Below are positions 29,411-38,298 of a DNA stretch of 48,838 bases, piece after piece. The stretch covers positions 1 to 48,838 of the forward strand of contig CALMIK010000062.1 of assembly GCA_937863995.1 (NCBI GenBank). Reading direction: 5' to 3'. How positions within the stretch are numbered: position 1 is the stretch's first letter; the number at the start of each line of letters is the position of its first letter. This DNA comes from an uncultured Chelatococcus sp. (GTDB lineage: Bacteria; Pseudomonadota; Alphaproteobacteria; Rhizobiales; Beijerinckiaceae). Both the position numbers and the translations under genes were made by a program. The notes beneath the pieces were generated by a model. That model did no database searches. It was not told the DNA's origin and saw only the letters and a program-made list of their open reading frames with translations.

Positions 29411-30296
29411 GACGTGTCTCCCCCACGCGTTCGGGGATGAGGCCCTGGGTGCGCCACATCAGGAAGGCCAGCAGGCCGCCGCCGACGAGCATGAGGCGCA
29501 TCGCCGCGACATATTCGGAGGGCAGGCCCAGCGCGTCCTTCACGAACGGCACGTATGCGAACAGGAACTGCATCAGGATGGCGCCCACGATGGCGCCGAG
29601 GTGGTTGCCCGTGCCGCCGATGACCACCATCGCCCAGATCAGGAAGGTCTCGGACGCCACGAGCTGATCGGGGCCGACGAAGGTCACGTAATGGGCGAAG
29701 ACGAAGCCGGCCGCCGCCGCCAGCACGGCGGCCACCATCAGCGTCTGGCTTTTCAGCGCCGAGAGGCTGTAGCCGAGCGAGGCGGCGAGCTGCGGTTCCT
29801 CGCGCATCAGCTTCAGCGCCAGCCCGTAGCGGCTCGTGGTCAGGCGGTTGCACAGCCACCACGCGCAGGCCAGCAGCGCCAGACACAGCGCCAGCGTCAG
29901 CAGCGGGCCGGCGGGGCGGGGCATGTCGCCGAAGATCAGCGGAATGCCGCCCACGCCCTGCGCGCCGCCGGTGAGCCAGTCCTCGTTGTTGACGATGATG
30001 CGCAGCACCTCCGCCATGGCGAGCGTCGCGATGCCCCAGTAGTCCGCGCCGAGATTGCGCCCCAGCCGCGCGAAAGCCAGCGCCACGAGGATGGCGAAGG
30101 TGATGCCGAGCAGGATGCCCGCCACCGGCCCCAACTGATGCGAGAAGGCGATGGACGCGCCGTAGGTGCCGCAGCCGAACAGGATGACCTGGCCGAAGTT
30201 GACGAGGCCGGCGAAGCCGATCTGCAGGTTGAGGCTCAGCGACAGCAGCCCGTAGAGACAGGCCATGATGGCGACGTGGATGAGGAATTCAGACAC
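29403..30296 (-). CDS. livM: Branched-chain-type ABC transporter permease LivM (system 2)
   Basis: Product of 297 aa, shorter than the system-1 LivM (347 aa). LSLNLQIGFAGLVNFGQVILFGCGTYGA is the LivM N-terminal channel motif and LGADYWGIATLAMAEVLRI is the coupling loop. About eight to ten membrane segments. It overlaps livH and livG by eight bases each. Confidence 0.92.
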   Translation of the reverse strand: MSEFLIHVAIMACLYGLLSLSLNLQIGFAGLVNFGQVILFGCGTYGASIAFSHQLGPVAGILLGITFAILVALAFARLGRNLGADYWGIATLAMAEVLRIIVNNEDWLTGGAQGVGGIPLIFGDMPRPAGPLLTLALCLALLACAWWLCNRLTTSRYGLALKLMREEPQLAASLGYSLSALKSQTLMVAAVLAAAAGFVFAHYVTFVGPDQLVASETFLIWAMVVIGGTGNHLGAIVGAILMQFLFAYVPFVKDALGLPSEYVAAMRLMLVGGGLLAFLMWRTQGLIPERVGETRHV

Positions 30297-31182
30297 GCTT
30301 CACCTCCGAGACGAAGAGGCCGTAGGGTCTTGCCAGCAGCACGATCACCAGCAGCAGGAACGAGGCGGCGGTGGCGTAGGCGGCGGGAATGAACAGCAGC
30401 GACTGGCCGAAGATCGGCCCGAAGTTGACGTTGGTGACCAGCGTCTCGGCCATGGCGATGACGAGCGCGCCCACCGCCGCGCCGAGCGCGTTGCCGAGCC
30501 CGCCCAGGATCGCCGCCGCGAACACCGGCAGCAGCATGTCGAGGCCCAGATGCACGCTCATCTCGCCCTTGACCGCGATGCCGATGCCGCCGAGCGCCGC
30601 CATGACGCCGGACAGGAACACCACGGTGCCCGTCACCTTGCGGGTGTCGATGCCGGTGGCGCGCGCCAGCACGCTGTTGGTGGCGGTGGCGCGCATGCAG
30701 CGGCCGAGATCGGTGCGGAACAGGATGAGCGCGAAACCGGCGATCGCGACCGCGCTGATGGCGGCGGCGATGAGCTGGTGCTCCGTCACCCGCGCGCCGA
30801 GGAAGCGCAGCGGCGGGGCGATGTCGAGCTCGAAGCGCTGCGCCCGGGGACCGGCGGTGACGAGGAAGATGGCCGAGAACACCATGCTGAGCGCAAGCGA
30901 CCCGATCATGGCGATGGCCGAGCCCGCGCGCAGCAGGCGCTCGAAGACCATCAGGTTGAGAAGCACCGCCAGCGCCCCGACCATGAGGCATGCGACGATG
31001 CCGGCGGCGAGGAGGGGCAGGCCCGCCATCTGCAGCGCCAGCGCCAGCAGGGCGCCGGTCGTGGCGTATTGAACGAGGGCGACGTTGGGAAAGCGGATCA
31101 GCGAATAGACGCTGCTGAGGCCGATGGCGATCAGCGCCAGATCGACCGCGCGAATGAGAACGTCGACGAGAAACTGGACCAT
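30289..31182 (-). CDS. livH: Branched-chain-type ABC transporter permease LivH (system 2)
   Basis: Product of 297 aa with LivH features: LALIAIGLSSVYSLIRFPNVALVQYATTGA at the N-terminus and LPVFAAAILGGLGNALGAAVGALVIAMAET near the C-terminus. Residue RATATNSVLARATGID corresponds to the cytoplasmic coupling segment. It lies 159 bp after the binding-protein gene, with a strong hairpin between. Confidence 0.92.
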   Translation of the reverse strand: MVQFLVDVLIRAVDLALIAIGLSSVYSLIRFPNVALVQYATTGALLALALQMAGLPLLAAGIVACLMVGALAVLLNLMVFERLLRAGSAIAMIGSLALSMVFSAIFLVTAGPRAQRFELDIAPPLRFLGARVTEHQLIAAAISAVAIAGFALILFRTDLGRCMRATATNSVLARATGIDTRKVTGTVVFLSGVMAALGGIGIAVKGEMSVHLGLDMLLPVFAAAILGGLGNALGAAVGALVIAMAETLVTNVNFGPIFGQSLLFIPAAYATAASFLLLVIVLLARPYGLFVSEVKRV

Positions 31183-31254
31183 GCTATCTCTCGGCTATCT
31201 GTCGCGGGGGATCGTTGTGCCCCCTCTCGCCGGACCATGCCGGCGGCGGAGCGG

Positions 31255-31287
31255 GCGGGACGGGCGCATGCGCGGCTTCCGTCCCGC
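31255..31287 (-). other. Hairpin between livK and livH (system 2)
   Basis: GCGGGACGG (31255-31263) pairs with CCGTCCCGC (31279-31287) around a 15-base loop that itself contains GCGCATGCGC. There is no T run. As in system 1 it is placed after the binding-protein gene, where it could protect that part of the message or reduce read-through into the permeases. Confidence 0.6.
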
Positions 31288-31317
31288 TCGCCGGCGTCGG
31301 CGCTGCCCGTGGGCGGC

Positions 31318-31349
31318 GCCGAACTTCAGCGCTGCCGAACTTCAGCGCT
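31318..31349. repeat. 16-bp perfect tandem duplication across the livK stop (system 2)
   Basis: Two identical 16-base copies (31318-31333 and 31334-31349). On the minus strand the duplicated unit contains the end of the gene, AGCGCTGA. Because the period is 16, the second stop is out of frame. Confidence 0.85.
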
Positions 31350-32433
31350 GCTTGGTGCCGTCCTCGATCTTCAGGCGCAGGTAGGGCTGCTTGGAGCGCT
31401 GGCGGTCGGCGTCGAAAGTGATGTCGCCGGTCGCGCCTTGATAGCCGTTGCCGATTTCCTTTAGCGCCTTGGTGATCGCCGCCGGTTCCGCCGAGCCGGC
31501 CTTGTCGATGGCGGCGGCGAGCAGCTTCACCGAATCGTAGCCGTAGCCGTTGAAGCTCGTGCGGAAGTTCTCGCCGTACTTCTTGCGATAGGCTTCCTCG
31601 TAGCTTTTGCCGTCGGGGCCGATGTTGTTGAGGTCGAGGCCGTACTGACCCTGCACGAACTTGGGATCGGCGTCGGTGGTGCACATCGACAGGTAGATGG
31701 CGTACCACGGCGTCGAGTTGAGGCCGAGCTCGAAGGCCTCGCGGTTGATGGTGGCGGCCTCCTTGCCGTAGGCGGAGTAGACGTAGACATCCGGGCGGCC
31801 GCGCTCGAGCTGCTGCAGCTCGCGGCGGTAGGTCGTCTGGCCCTCGGTGTAGAGAACGGTCGACACCACCTCGCCGCCGCGCTCCTTGAGCGCCTTCTGG
31901 AACTGCTCCGCGACGCCCTGGCCGTAGGCGTTGTTGGGCGCGATGAAGGCCGCCGTCTTCCAGCCCTGGGCGATGACGTCATCCGCCGCGAAGCCCGAGG
32001 ATACGTTGTCGAGGCCGATGACGCTGAACGCGCCGTCGCCCAGCGCGCGGATGCGCCCGCTCGACGAGCCGATGTTGACGTGAACCTTGCCTTCCTGCAC
32101 CAGATACTGGCCGATCGGGATGGTGATGCCCGAGGAATACTCGCCGATCACCGCCGGTACCTTGTCGACGGTGACGAGCTTCTTGGCGGCGTCGAGCGCC
32201 GATGGCGCGCGTCCGCCTGAGTCCTCCACGATGACGCGCAGCTTGCGGCCGCCGAGAACGCCGCCGCCCTCGTTGATCTGCTCCACCGCGAGTTCGATGC
32301 CCCGGCGCTGGTCGTCGCCCAGCGTGGCGCTGGCGCCCGACAGCGGCAGCACCGCGCCCAGAACGACATCCTGCGCGCGAGCCGGTACGGCGATGACGGC
32401 GAGACAGGCGGCAGCCAAAAGAGCCTTATGCAT
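31342..32433 (-). CDS. livK: Branched-chain-type periplasmic substrate-binding protein (system 2)
   Basis: Product of 363 aa from ATG 32433, after AGAGGGA. The signal peptide MHKALLAAACLAVIAVPARAQ is typical and cleaved near ARAQ. The mature part is a type-I ABC binding protein (VLGAVLPLSGASATLGDDQRRG, VEDSGGRAPSALDAA, PAVIGEYSSGIT, AAFIAPNNAYGQG). It starts the block that carries racemase, SDR, ACAD, kinase and thiolase genes, so its ligand is probably the substrate of that pathway. Possible GntR-type sites lie just upstream. Confidence 0.92.
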   Translation of the reverse strand: MHKALLAAACLAVIAVPARAQDVVLGAVLPLSGASATLGDDQRRGIELAVEQINEGGGVLGGRKLRVIVEDSGGRAPSALDAAKKLVTVDKVPAVIGEYSSGITIPIGQYLVQEGKVHVNIGSSSGRIRALGDGAFSVIGLDNVSSGFAADDVIAQGWKTAAFIAPNNAYGQGVAEQFQKALKERGGEVVSTVLYTEGQTTYRRELQQLERGRPDVYVYSAYGKEAATINREAFELGLNSTPWYAIYLSMCTTDADPKFVQGQYGLDLNNIGPDGKSYEEAYRKKYGENFRTSFNGYGYDSVKLLAAAIDKAGSAEPAAITKALKEIGNGYQGATGDITFDADRQRSKQPYLRLKIEDGTKQR

Positions 32434-32512
32434 TTTGTCGTATCCCTCTTTTTTGTTGTATCGTTGGCCTGAACGCTGCATCGGCGCCCGGTCCATCCTT
32501 TTATTGGAATTA

Positions 32513-32550
32513 TGTAGACATAGATTCTTTCATAAGTGAATACACATTGT
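32513..32550. promoter_or_regulatory. Candidate GntR operator ahead of livK (system 2)
   Basis: Two elements upstream of livK: TGTAGACAT (32513-32521) and ATACACATTGT (32540-32550). The second is identical to one in front of iorAB, and the first to one in front of ridA. TGTANACA-type sites are usual for FCD-type GntR repressors, one of which is encoded at 37416-38138. A TTGACA hexamer for the minus strand lies at 32591-32596. Confidence 0.5.
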
Positions 32551-32665
32551 GATGCACTTTTGAATTTTATGTCCGGCGCCGTGCAAAAAATGTCAACTCC
32601 CTGATGCATATAGGGGCAGGCGCGCCCGCTTCCGCCCCTCTGTTCCGCAGCGTTAATCCGCCGCG

Positions 32666-35600
32666 TTACTCCGCAGCCACGGACACCGGCTGCGGGGCTG
32701 CGGCGTTGTCGAGCTGCGCCCACCTGCCGCGCGCGCGCTCGATAGAGCGCTCCTTGACGTGGCCGTAGCCGCGGATGTCCTCCGGCACCGCGGCGATGGC
32801 CACCGCCGCGGCGTGGCTTGCCGGCGTGAGCGCCGCCAGCGCGGCCTCGACATGGGCGCGGTACTCGCCGATCAGCGCCCGCTCCGTGCGCCGCTCGCCC
32901 GTGTAGCCGAACGGATCGAACCGCGTGCCGCGCAACCCCTTCAGCCGGGCGAGCACGCCGAAGGCGCGCATCATCCACGGCCCGAACGTCACCTTGCGCG
33001 GCTCGCCCGTGTGCGGATCGGGCTTGGCGAGCAGGGGCGGCGCGAGGTGGAACGTGAGCTTGCCGGCGCCGTCGAACGTGTCGGCGAGCTGGCGCGCGAA
33101 CGTGCCGTCGGTGTAGAGCCGCGCCACCTCGTATTCGTCCTTGTAGGCCATCAGCTTGAACAGGTTGCGCGCGACCGCTTCCGACAGCTTGCCCTCGCGT
33201 CCCGTCACCGCCTTCTCGCGTGCGCGCACCCGCGCGATGGTGTCGGCGTAGTCCTGCGCGTAGCGCGCGTTCTGGTAGGCGGTGAGGAAGGCCGTGCGCC
33301 GCGCCACGATTTCGTCGAGCGACTGGGAGGCGACGCGGTGGCCGAGCGGGGAACTGGCCTTTTCCCGCGGCAGCAGCGCTTCCACCGCGCTGCGGTCGGC
33401 GGCGGCGAGACGGCCGAGGCGGAAGGCGGTGCGGTTCATCTCCACCGCCGCGCCGTTGAGCGCGATGGCGCGGTCGATGCTGTCTGAAGCGAGCGGAATG
33501 AGCCCCTTTTGCCAGGCATAGCCGACCATGAACAGGTTGGTGCCGATGGAATCGCCCAGAAGCCGCGTGGCGATCTGCGTCGCGGCGATGGTCTCGACCT
33601 GCTCCTTGCCGGCGACGTCGCCCACCACGGCCGCCAGGCCGAGGCCGGGAATGCGGAAATCGGGATCGCGGATGAAGGCGCCGGTGATCGTCTCTTCGGA
33701 GTTCAGCACCACGCGCGTGTGGCCGGGCGCGATGACGCCCAGCGCCTCCTTGCCCGCCGCGACCACGAGGTCGCAGCCCAGCACCACGTCGGCGGCGCGC
33801 GACGAGATGCGCACCGCGTGCAGATCCTCGGGACGCGGCGCGAAGCGCAGGTGCGTCGTCACCGGGCCGCCCTTCTGCGCCATGCCGGCCATGTCGAGCG
33901 TGGAGCAGCCCTTGCCCTCCAGATGCGCGGCCATGGCGAGGATCGCGCCGATGGTGATGACGCCGGTGCCGCCGACGCCCGTCACCAGCACGTTCCACGG
34001 CGCATCGATGGCGAGCGGCACCGGCTCGGCGATGGGGCGGCCCACGATCGCCTTCGGATCGGTGTTTTTGGGCCGGCGCGGACGCACGCCTTCCACCGTC
34101 ACGAACGAGGGGCAGAAGCCCTTCACGCACGAAAAATCCTCGTTGCAGGATGACTGGTCGATGCGCCGCTTGCGGCCGAACTCGGTCTCGACCGGCGTCA
34201 CCGACAGGCAGTTCGACTTCTTCGAGCAGTCGCCGCAGCCCTCGCACACGAGCTCGTTGATGATGACGCGCCGTTCGACGCGGGGCTTGGGGTCGCGCTT
34301 GCGGCGGCGGCGCTTCTCGGCGGCGCAGGTCTGGTCGTAGACGATGGCCGACACGCCCTCCACCTCGCGCAGGTCGCGCTGCACCTCGTCGAGCGCGTCG
34401 CGGTGGTGGATGCTGACATGGGCGGCGAACGGTTCCTGGCCGAGGTATTTGTCGATGTCGTCGGACAGCACGGCGATGCGCTCCACGCCTTCGGCGCGCA
34501 GCTGGTGGGTGATGCGCTGCGGGTTGAGCGTGCCGTCGTGGCGCTGGCCGCCGGTCATGGCGGTCGCGTCGTTGAACAGGATCTTGTAGGTGATGTTCAC
34601 CTTGGCCGCGACTGCGGCGCGGATGGCGAGCAGGCCGGAGTGGAAGTAGGTGCCGTCGCCGAGGTTCTGGAAGATGTGGCGCGTGGACACGTAGGGCGCC
34701 TGGCCGATCCAGTTGGCGCCCTCGCCACCCATGTGGGTGTAGGTGGCGGTGTTGCGGTCCATGGCCTGGGACATCCAGTGGCAGCCGATGCCGGCGAGCG
34801 CCCGGCTGCCGTCCGGCACCCGCGTCGAGGTGTTGTGCGGGCAGCCCGAGCAGAAATAAGGCGTGCGCTGCACCGGCGCGAGCCCGGCGAGCCGTGCTGT
34901 GTCGACATCCGACAGCCGGCCGATGCGCTCGATGAGCTCGCGGTCGTCTAGCCACGGCAGGATGCGCGCCGCGATGGCGCGGGCGATCTGCACGGCGGTG
35001 AGGTCGTCGTGGGCCGGCAGCACGATGCGGTTCTCGGCGTCGCGCTTGCCGTAGATGCGCGGGCGCCGGTCCGCCGGCAGGTTGTAGAGGATGTCCTTGA
35101 CCTGCCCTTCGACCAGCGGGCGCTTTTCCTCGACGATCAACAGTTCCTCGAGGCCGGAGGCGAAGGCCACGATGCCCTCGGGCTCCAGCGGCCACGTCAT
35201 GCCGACCTTGTAGACGGACAGGCCGAGTTCCACCGCGCGCTTGTGCGAGATGCCGAGTTCCTCGAGCGCCTGGTAGACGTCGAGGAACGACTTGCCGGTC
35301 GTGACGATGCCGAGCCGCCGGCGCGGCCCGCCGAGCGCTACCCTGTCGAGCCGGTTGGCGCGGGCGAAGGCGAGCACTGCCGGCAGCTTGACGTTGTGCA
35401 GGCGGCGCTCCTGCTCCTGTGGCGAATCCGGCCAGCGGATACCCGGCCCGCCCGCGGGCATCTCGAAATCGTCGGGCAGGCGGATGACGACCCGGTCGTC
35501 GCCGACCACGATGGAGGCGGACGAGTCGACCGTTTCCGCGATCAGCTTGAGCGCCGCCCAGCATCCCGAATAGCGCGACAGCGCCCAGCCGTAGAGGCCG

Positions 35601-36145
35601 AAATCGAGGATCTCCTGCACGCCCGCCGGGTTGAGCACCGGGATCATGGCGTCCATCAGCGCGTATTCACTCTGATGCGAGGTGGTGGACGATTTGCAGG
35701 TGTGATCGTCGCCTGCCAGCAGGAGCACGCCGCCGTGCGGGGCGGACCCGGCGAGGTTGCCGTGGCGGAAGGCGTCTCCCGAGCGGTCCACGCCCGGCCC
35801 CTTGCCGTACCACATGGAAAACACGCCCTGCTTGTTGGCTTTTTCCAGCAGGTTGATCTGCTGGGTGCCCAGGATGGCGGTGGCGGCGATGTCTTCGTTG
35901 AGGCCCGTCTGGAAGCGGATGTCGGCCGCCTCCGCGAACTTGCGCGCCTGCGCGAACGCCTGGTCGATGCCGCCGAGCGGCGAGCCGCGATAACCGGTGA
36001 CGAACCCCGCCGTCTCCAGCCCCGCCGCGCGGTCGCGCCATCGCTGAACCATGGGAAGGCGCACCAGCGCCTGAGTGCCGGTGACGAAGATGCGCCCTTC
36101 TTCCAGAACGTATTTATCATCGAGCGAAACGGCGGGAAGGACCAT
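32666..36145 (-). CDS. Fused indolepyruvate:ferredoxin oxidoreductase (IorA-IorB type)
   Basis: Product of 1159 aa from ATG 36145, after AGGAG. The N-terminal part holds TGYRGSPLGG and the thiamine-diphosphate site GDGTYFHSGLL with NDATAMTGGQ; the middle has a ferredoxin-like segment with Cys in ELVCEGCGDCSKKSNC and a second Cys group (SCNEDFSC, GFCPSF); the C-terminus is the gamma-type domain VTGVGGTGVITIGAIL with DMAGMAQKGGPV. The enzyme oxidatively decarboxylates a 2-oxo acid (aryl- or branched-chain pyruvate) to an acyl-CoA using ferredoxin. The position between a catabolic liv operon and ridA suggests it activates the keto acid made from the imported amino acid. Confidence 0.93.
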   Translation of the reverse strand: MVLPAVSLDDKYVLEEGRIFVTGTQALVRLPMVQRWRDRAAGLETAGFVTGYRGSPLGGIDQAFAQARKFAEAADIRFQTGLNEDIAATAILGTQQINLLEKANKQGVFSMWYGKGPGVDRSGDAFRHGNLAGSAPHGGVLLLAGDDHTCKSSTTSHQSEYALMDAMIPVLNPAGVQEILDFGLYGWALSRYSGCWAALKLIAETVDSSASIVVGDDRVVIRLPDDFEMPAGGPGIRWPDSPQEQERRLHNVKLPAVLAFARANRLDRVALGGPRRRLGIVTTGKSFLDVYQALEELGISHKRAVELGLSVYKVGMTWPLEPEGIVAFASGLEELLIVEEKRPLVEGQVKDILYNLPADRRPRIYGKRDAENRIVLPAHDDLTAVQIARAIAARILPWLDDRELIERIGRLSDVDTARLAGLAPVQRTPYFCSGCPHNTSTRVPDGSRALAGIGCHWMSQAMDRNTATYTHMGGEGANWIGQAPYVSTRHIFQNLGDGTYFHSGLLAIRAAVAAKVNITYKILFNDATAMTGGQRHDGTLNPQRITHQLRAEGVERIAVLSDDIDKYLGQEPFAAHVSIHHRDALDEVQRDLREVEGVSAIVYDQTCAAEKRRRRKRDPKPRVERRVIINELVCEGCGDCSKKSNCLSVTPVETEFGRKRRIDQSSCNEDFSCVKGFCPSFVTVEGVRPRRPKNTDPKAIVGRPIAEPVPLAIDAPWNVLVTGVGGTGVITIGAILAMAAHLEGKGCSTLDMAGMAQKGGPVTTHLRFAPRPEDLHAVRISSRAADVVLGCDLVVAAGKEALGVIAPGHTRVVLNSEETITGAFIRDPDFRIPGLGLAAVVGDVAGKEQVETIAATQIATRLLGDSIGTNLFMVGYAWQKGLIPLASDSIDRAIALNGAAVEMNRTAFRLGRLAAADRSAVEALLPREKASSPLGHRVASQSLDEIVARRTAFLTAYQNARYAQDYADTIARVRAREKAVTGREGKLSEAVARNLFKLMAYKDEYEVARLYTDGTFARQLADTFDGAGKLTFHLAPPLLAKPDPHTGEPRKVTFGPWMMRAFGVLARLKGLRGTRFDPFGYTGERRTERALIGEYRAHVEAALAALTPASHAAAVAIAAVPEDIRGYGHVKERSIERARGRWAQLDNAAAPQPVSVAAE

Positions 36146-36589
36146 GCTGATCTCCTGTGCCCGGAACACCGTCCCGCCCCGGCAACGGGGCCGCAATCTG
36201 GCGGCGGGACGAAAAGCGCCAAAGAGCGCTCACTTTTATATGCAATACTGTATACACATTGTATGAGTCAATCGCCCTTCTCGATCCTCCGTCTCTCATT
36301 TTTCAAATTTTCAAAAGAACGGGGGAAAACGCGGCGCGGACAGGGAAGGGGGCGGGGAGATCGAGGAAGGGCGAGCGCCGCAGCTGGCGCGGCTTGGCGC
36401 TGCTCGCGTGACGGATTGTGCTCGGGGCGAGCGGAGTCAAATGAGCGGGAACGCGTCCTGAACCAAGCGCGCCTGACGAAGCCTCAGGATTGAGGGCAGC
36501 CTGGGATTTGGGGCATCCTGCACGGCGCGGAACGCGGTCGATGCCGGTTTTGTTAGGCGCTCTAAGTGCCTTCCGGACAGGGGAGGGCG
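36146..36589. other. Intergenic region upstream of iorAB
   Basis: These 444 bases carry the iorAB promoter and operator at the 36.2-kb end. From about 36300 to 36589 I find no convincing gene: short frames on both strands lack ribosome sites and do not resemble known products. The stretch 36320-36450 is a purine-rich sequence of unclear role. Confidence 0.45.
36243..36271 (-). promoter_or_regulatory. iorAB promoter with GntR-like operator
   Basis: A minus-strand -35 hexamer TTGACT (36271 to 36266) is followed after about 17-18 bases by a TATTG-like -10. The spacer contains the palindrome TGTATACA (36249-36256), overlapping ATACACATTGT (36252-36262) on the plus strand. A repressor bound there would block polymerase. 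The elements recur upstream of livK and near ridA. Confidence 0.55.
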
Positions 36590-37258
36590 TCAGGCCTCGT
36601 CAGGGTCCGTCTTGTCGTGATAATAATTCTCGCCGAGCACGATCGGCTTTCGCCCCTGCTCGCGGCGATGAATGTTCGTGTCGCGCAGGGAATAGACGCA
36701 GCCGCAATATTCCTGCTGGTAGAACTCTTCGCGCTTGCTGATCTCGATCATGCGGGCAGAGCCGCCGCCCTTGCGCCAGTTGTATTCCCAGTAGGACAGT
36801 CCCTCGTAGGGCGCGGCGGCGCGTTTGCCGCAGTCGTTGATCTGCGCCATGTTCTTCCAGCGCGAGATGCCGAGCGACGACGTCATCACCGGGAAGCCGT
36901 GCTCGTGGGCGTGAAGCGCGGTGCGCTCGAAGCGCATGTCGAAGCACATCGTGCAGCGGATGCCGCGCTCCGGCTCCCATTCCATGCCCCTGGCGCGGGC
37001 GAACCAGTTGTCCTTGTCGTAATCCGCATCGACGAACGCCACGCCGTGCTTCTCGGCGAAGCGGATGTTCTCGTCCTTGCGCAACAGGTACTCGCGCTCG
37101 GGATGGATGTTCGGATTGTAGAAGAAGATCGTGTAGTCGATGCCGGACGCGAGCATCGCCTCCATCACCTCGCCCGAGCACGGGGCGCAGCAGGAGTGCA
37201 GCAGCACCTTGCGGTGTCCGCCGGGAGGCGTGAGGACGGATCGTTCGAAATCGCTCAT
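36590..37258 (-). CDS. queH: Epoxyqueuosine reductase QueH
   Basis: Product of 222 aa of the DUF208/QueH family. Conserved metal ligands are present: Cys23-Cys24 and Cys27 in HSCCAPC, Cys102 and Cys105 in RCTMCFDMR, and YCGC near residue 184. [17 protein letters not shown] and [12 protein letters not shown] are also family motifs. QueH catalyses the last step of queuosine biosynthesis in tRNA, using an iron-sulfur cluster instead of the cobalamin of QueG. It is a housekeeping gene with no obvious functional link to its neighbours. Confidence 0.94.
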   Translation of the reverse strand: MSDFERSVLTPPGGHRKVLLHSCCAPCSGEVMEAMLASGIDYTIFFYNPNIHPEREYLLRKDENIRFAEKHGVAFVDADYDKDNWFARARGMEWEPERGIRCTMCFDMRFERTALHAHEHGFPVMTSSLGISRWKNMAQINDCGKRAAAPYEGLSYWEYNWRKGGGSARMIEISKREEFYQQEYCGCVYSLRDTNIHRREQGRKPIVLGENYYHDKTDPDEA

Positions 37259-37415
37259 GGCCGGTTCAATAGCATGTTTCGCTGGCGGGCTCCAATCACC
37301 CTTCCAACGTCAAGCAACCTTCCAATCCACCCCTCAATCCAGCCTCCAGGCGGCCGGACGCATGGAGCGGGCGCGAGGTGGGGGCCTTCCGGCGCTATCT
37401 CTGGCTGCCGGGGGC

Positions 37416-38138
37416 CTATTGCGGCTGCCGGCCGAAGAAGATGCGCGCCAGCCCTTCCTTGGTGACATCCACCGCGTGGGCCGAGCTCAGCGTGATGTGG
37501 CGCTCGATGAGCTCGCCGCCGCGCTCGCCGTCGCGCTGCTTCAGGCAGTCGATGATGGCGGCATGCTCGCCGTAGGTGTTGCCGCGCCGGCGGGAGCTCT
37601 CCAGATCGATGCGGCGGAAGAAGCGAATCAGCGAGTTGACCATGTCGAGCGCGTGCAGCATGCGCTCGTTCTTCGCCAGCCGGATGATGCCGACATGGAA
37701 CGCCTCGTCCGCTTCCGCCACCTTGCCCCAGTCGGGCTCGGCGTCCGTGTCGGCGTTCGTGAGCCCGTTATGGGTTTCCCAGATGGCGGCGATTTCGGCG
37801 ATTTCCGCGTCGCTGCCGCGCTCGCACGCCAGCCGGAAGGCGGCGCGCTCGATGGCCGCGCGCAGTTCGTAAAGCTCCTGCACGCCCTCGGGCGTGATGT
37901 CGCGGGCGTAGAAGCCGCGATTCGGCACGAAATTCATGAATCCGTCGCGGCTGAGCCGGTTCAGCGCCTCGCGCACCGGCGTGCGCGACACGCCGAGGCG
38001 TGCGGCGAGCTCGACCTCGTTCACCCGCTCTCCGGGCTTGAAGCGGTAGTCGACAGCAAGATCCTTGACCGCGTCGTAGACTTTCTCGACGCTGTCGGCC
38101 GCGCGCCCCGCCTTCTTGACCTTTATCGCTTTCTGCAT
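37416..38138 (-). CDS. GntR-family regulator, FCD subfamily
   Basis: Product of 240 aa. The N-terminal winged helix contains LGVSRTPVREALNRLSRDGFMNFVPNRGFYARD at about residues 47-80; the C-terminal FCD domain is all-helical with the metal-binding ADEAFHVGII segment and a later His in GEHAAIIDCL. FCD regulators sense carboxylates or amino-acid-related molecules. It is divergent from ridA across 160 bp that contain TGTANACA-like sites, so it probably represses ridA, itself, iorAB and livK. The ligand is unknown. Confidence 0.93.
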   Translation of the reverse strand: MQKAIKVKKAGRAADSVEKVYDAVKDLAVDYRFKPGERVNEVELAARLGVSRTPVREALNRLSRDGFMNFVPNRGFYARDITPEGVQELYELRAAIERAAFRLACERGSDAEIAEIAAIWETHNGLTNADTDAEPDWGKVAEADEAFHVGIIRLAKNERMLHALDMVNSLIRFFRRIDLESSRRRGNTYGEHAAIIDCLKQRDGERGGELIERHITLSSAHAVDVTKEGLARIFFGRQPQ

Positions 38139-38190
38139 GCCCCGCTCCGCTTCGCCTCACGCCCTCCGTTTACCCGTTCCCCATTTTTTC

Positions 38191-38265
38191 GTGTACACAT
38201 TCTACTTGCCACGAGACGGAACACATCACAATCCCCTTGTGCATACACTTTTGTAGACATATAGT
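38191..38265 (+). promoter_or_regulatory. gntR/ridA divergent region: operators and ridA promoter
   Basis: A -35 TTGTGC (38237-38242), 17-base spacer and -10 TATAGT (38260-38265) form a good sigma-70-type promoter for ridA. The spacer holds ATACACTTTTG and TGTAGACAT (38252-38260). Further up, GTGTACAC (38191-38198) begins a GTACACATTCT element that differs from the iorAB site at two of eleven positions. Confidence 0.55.
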
Positions 38266-38298
38266 CGCAACACATCGTTTCAACGGGAGAATCGACAC

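Noticed and set aside
32148..35564. 1138-aa minus-strand frame overlapping iorAB
   Set aside because: It is iorAB and part of livK read in another frame; the correct frame shows all catalytic motifs.
36590..36741. Small plus-strand frames opposite queH
   Set aside because: They lie opposite queH with no ribosome site.
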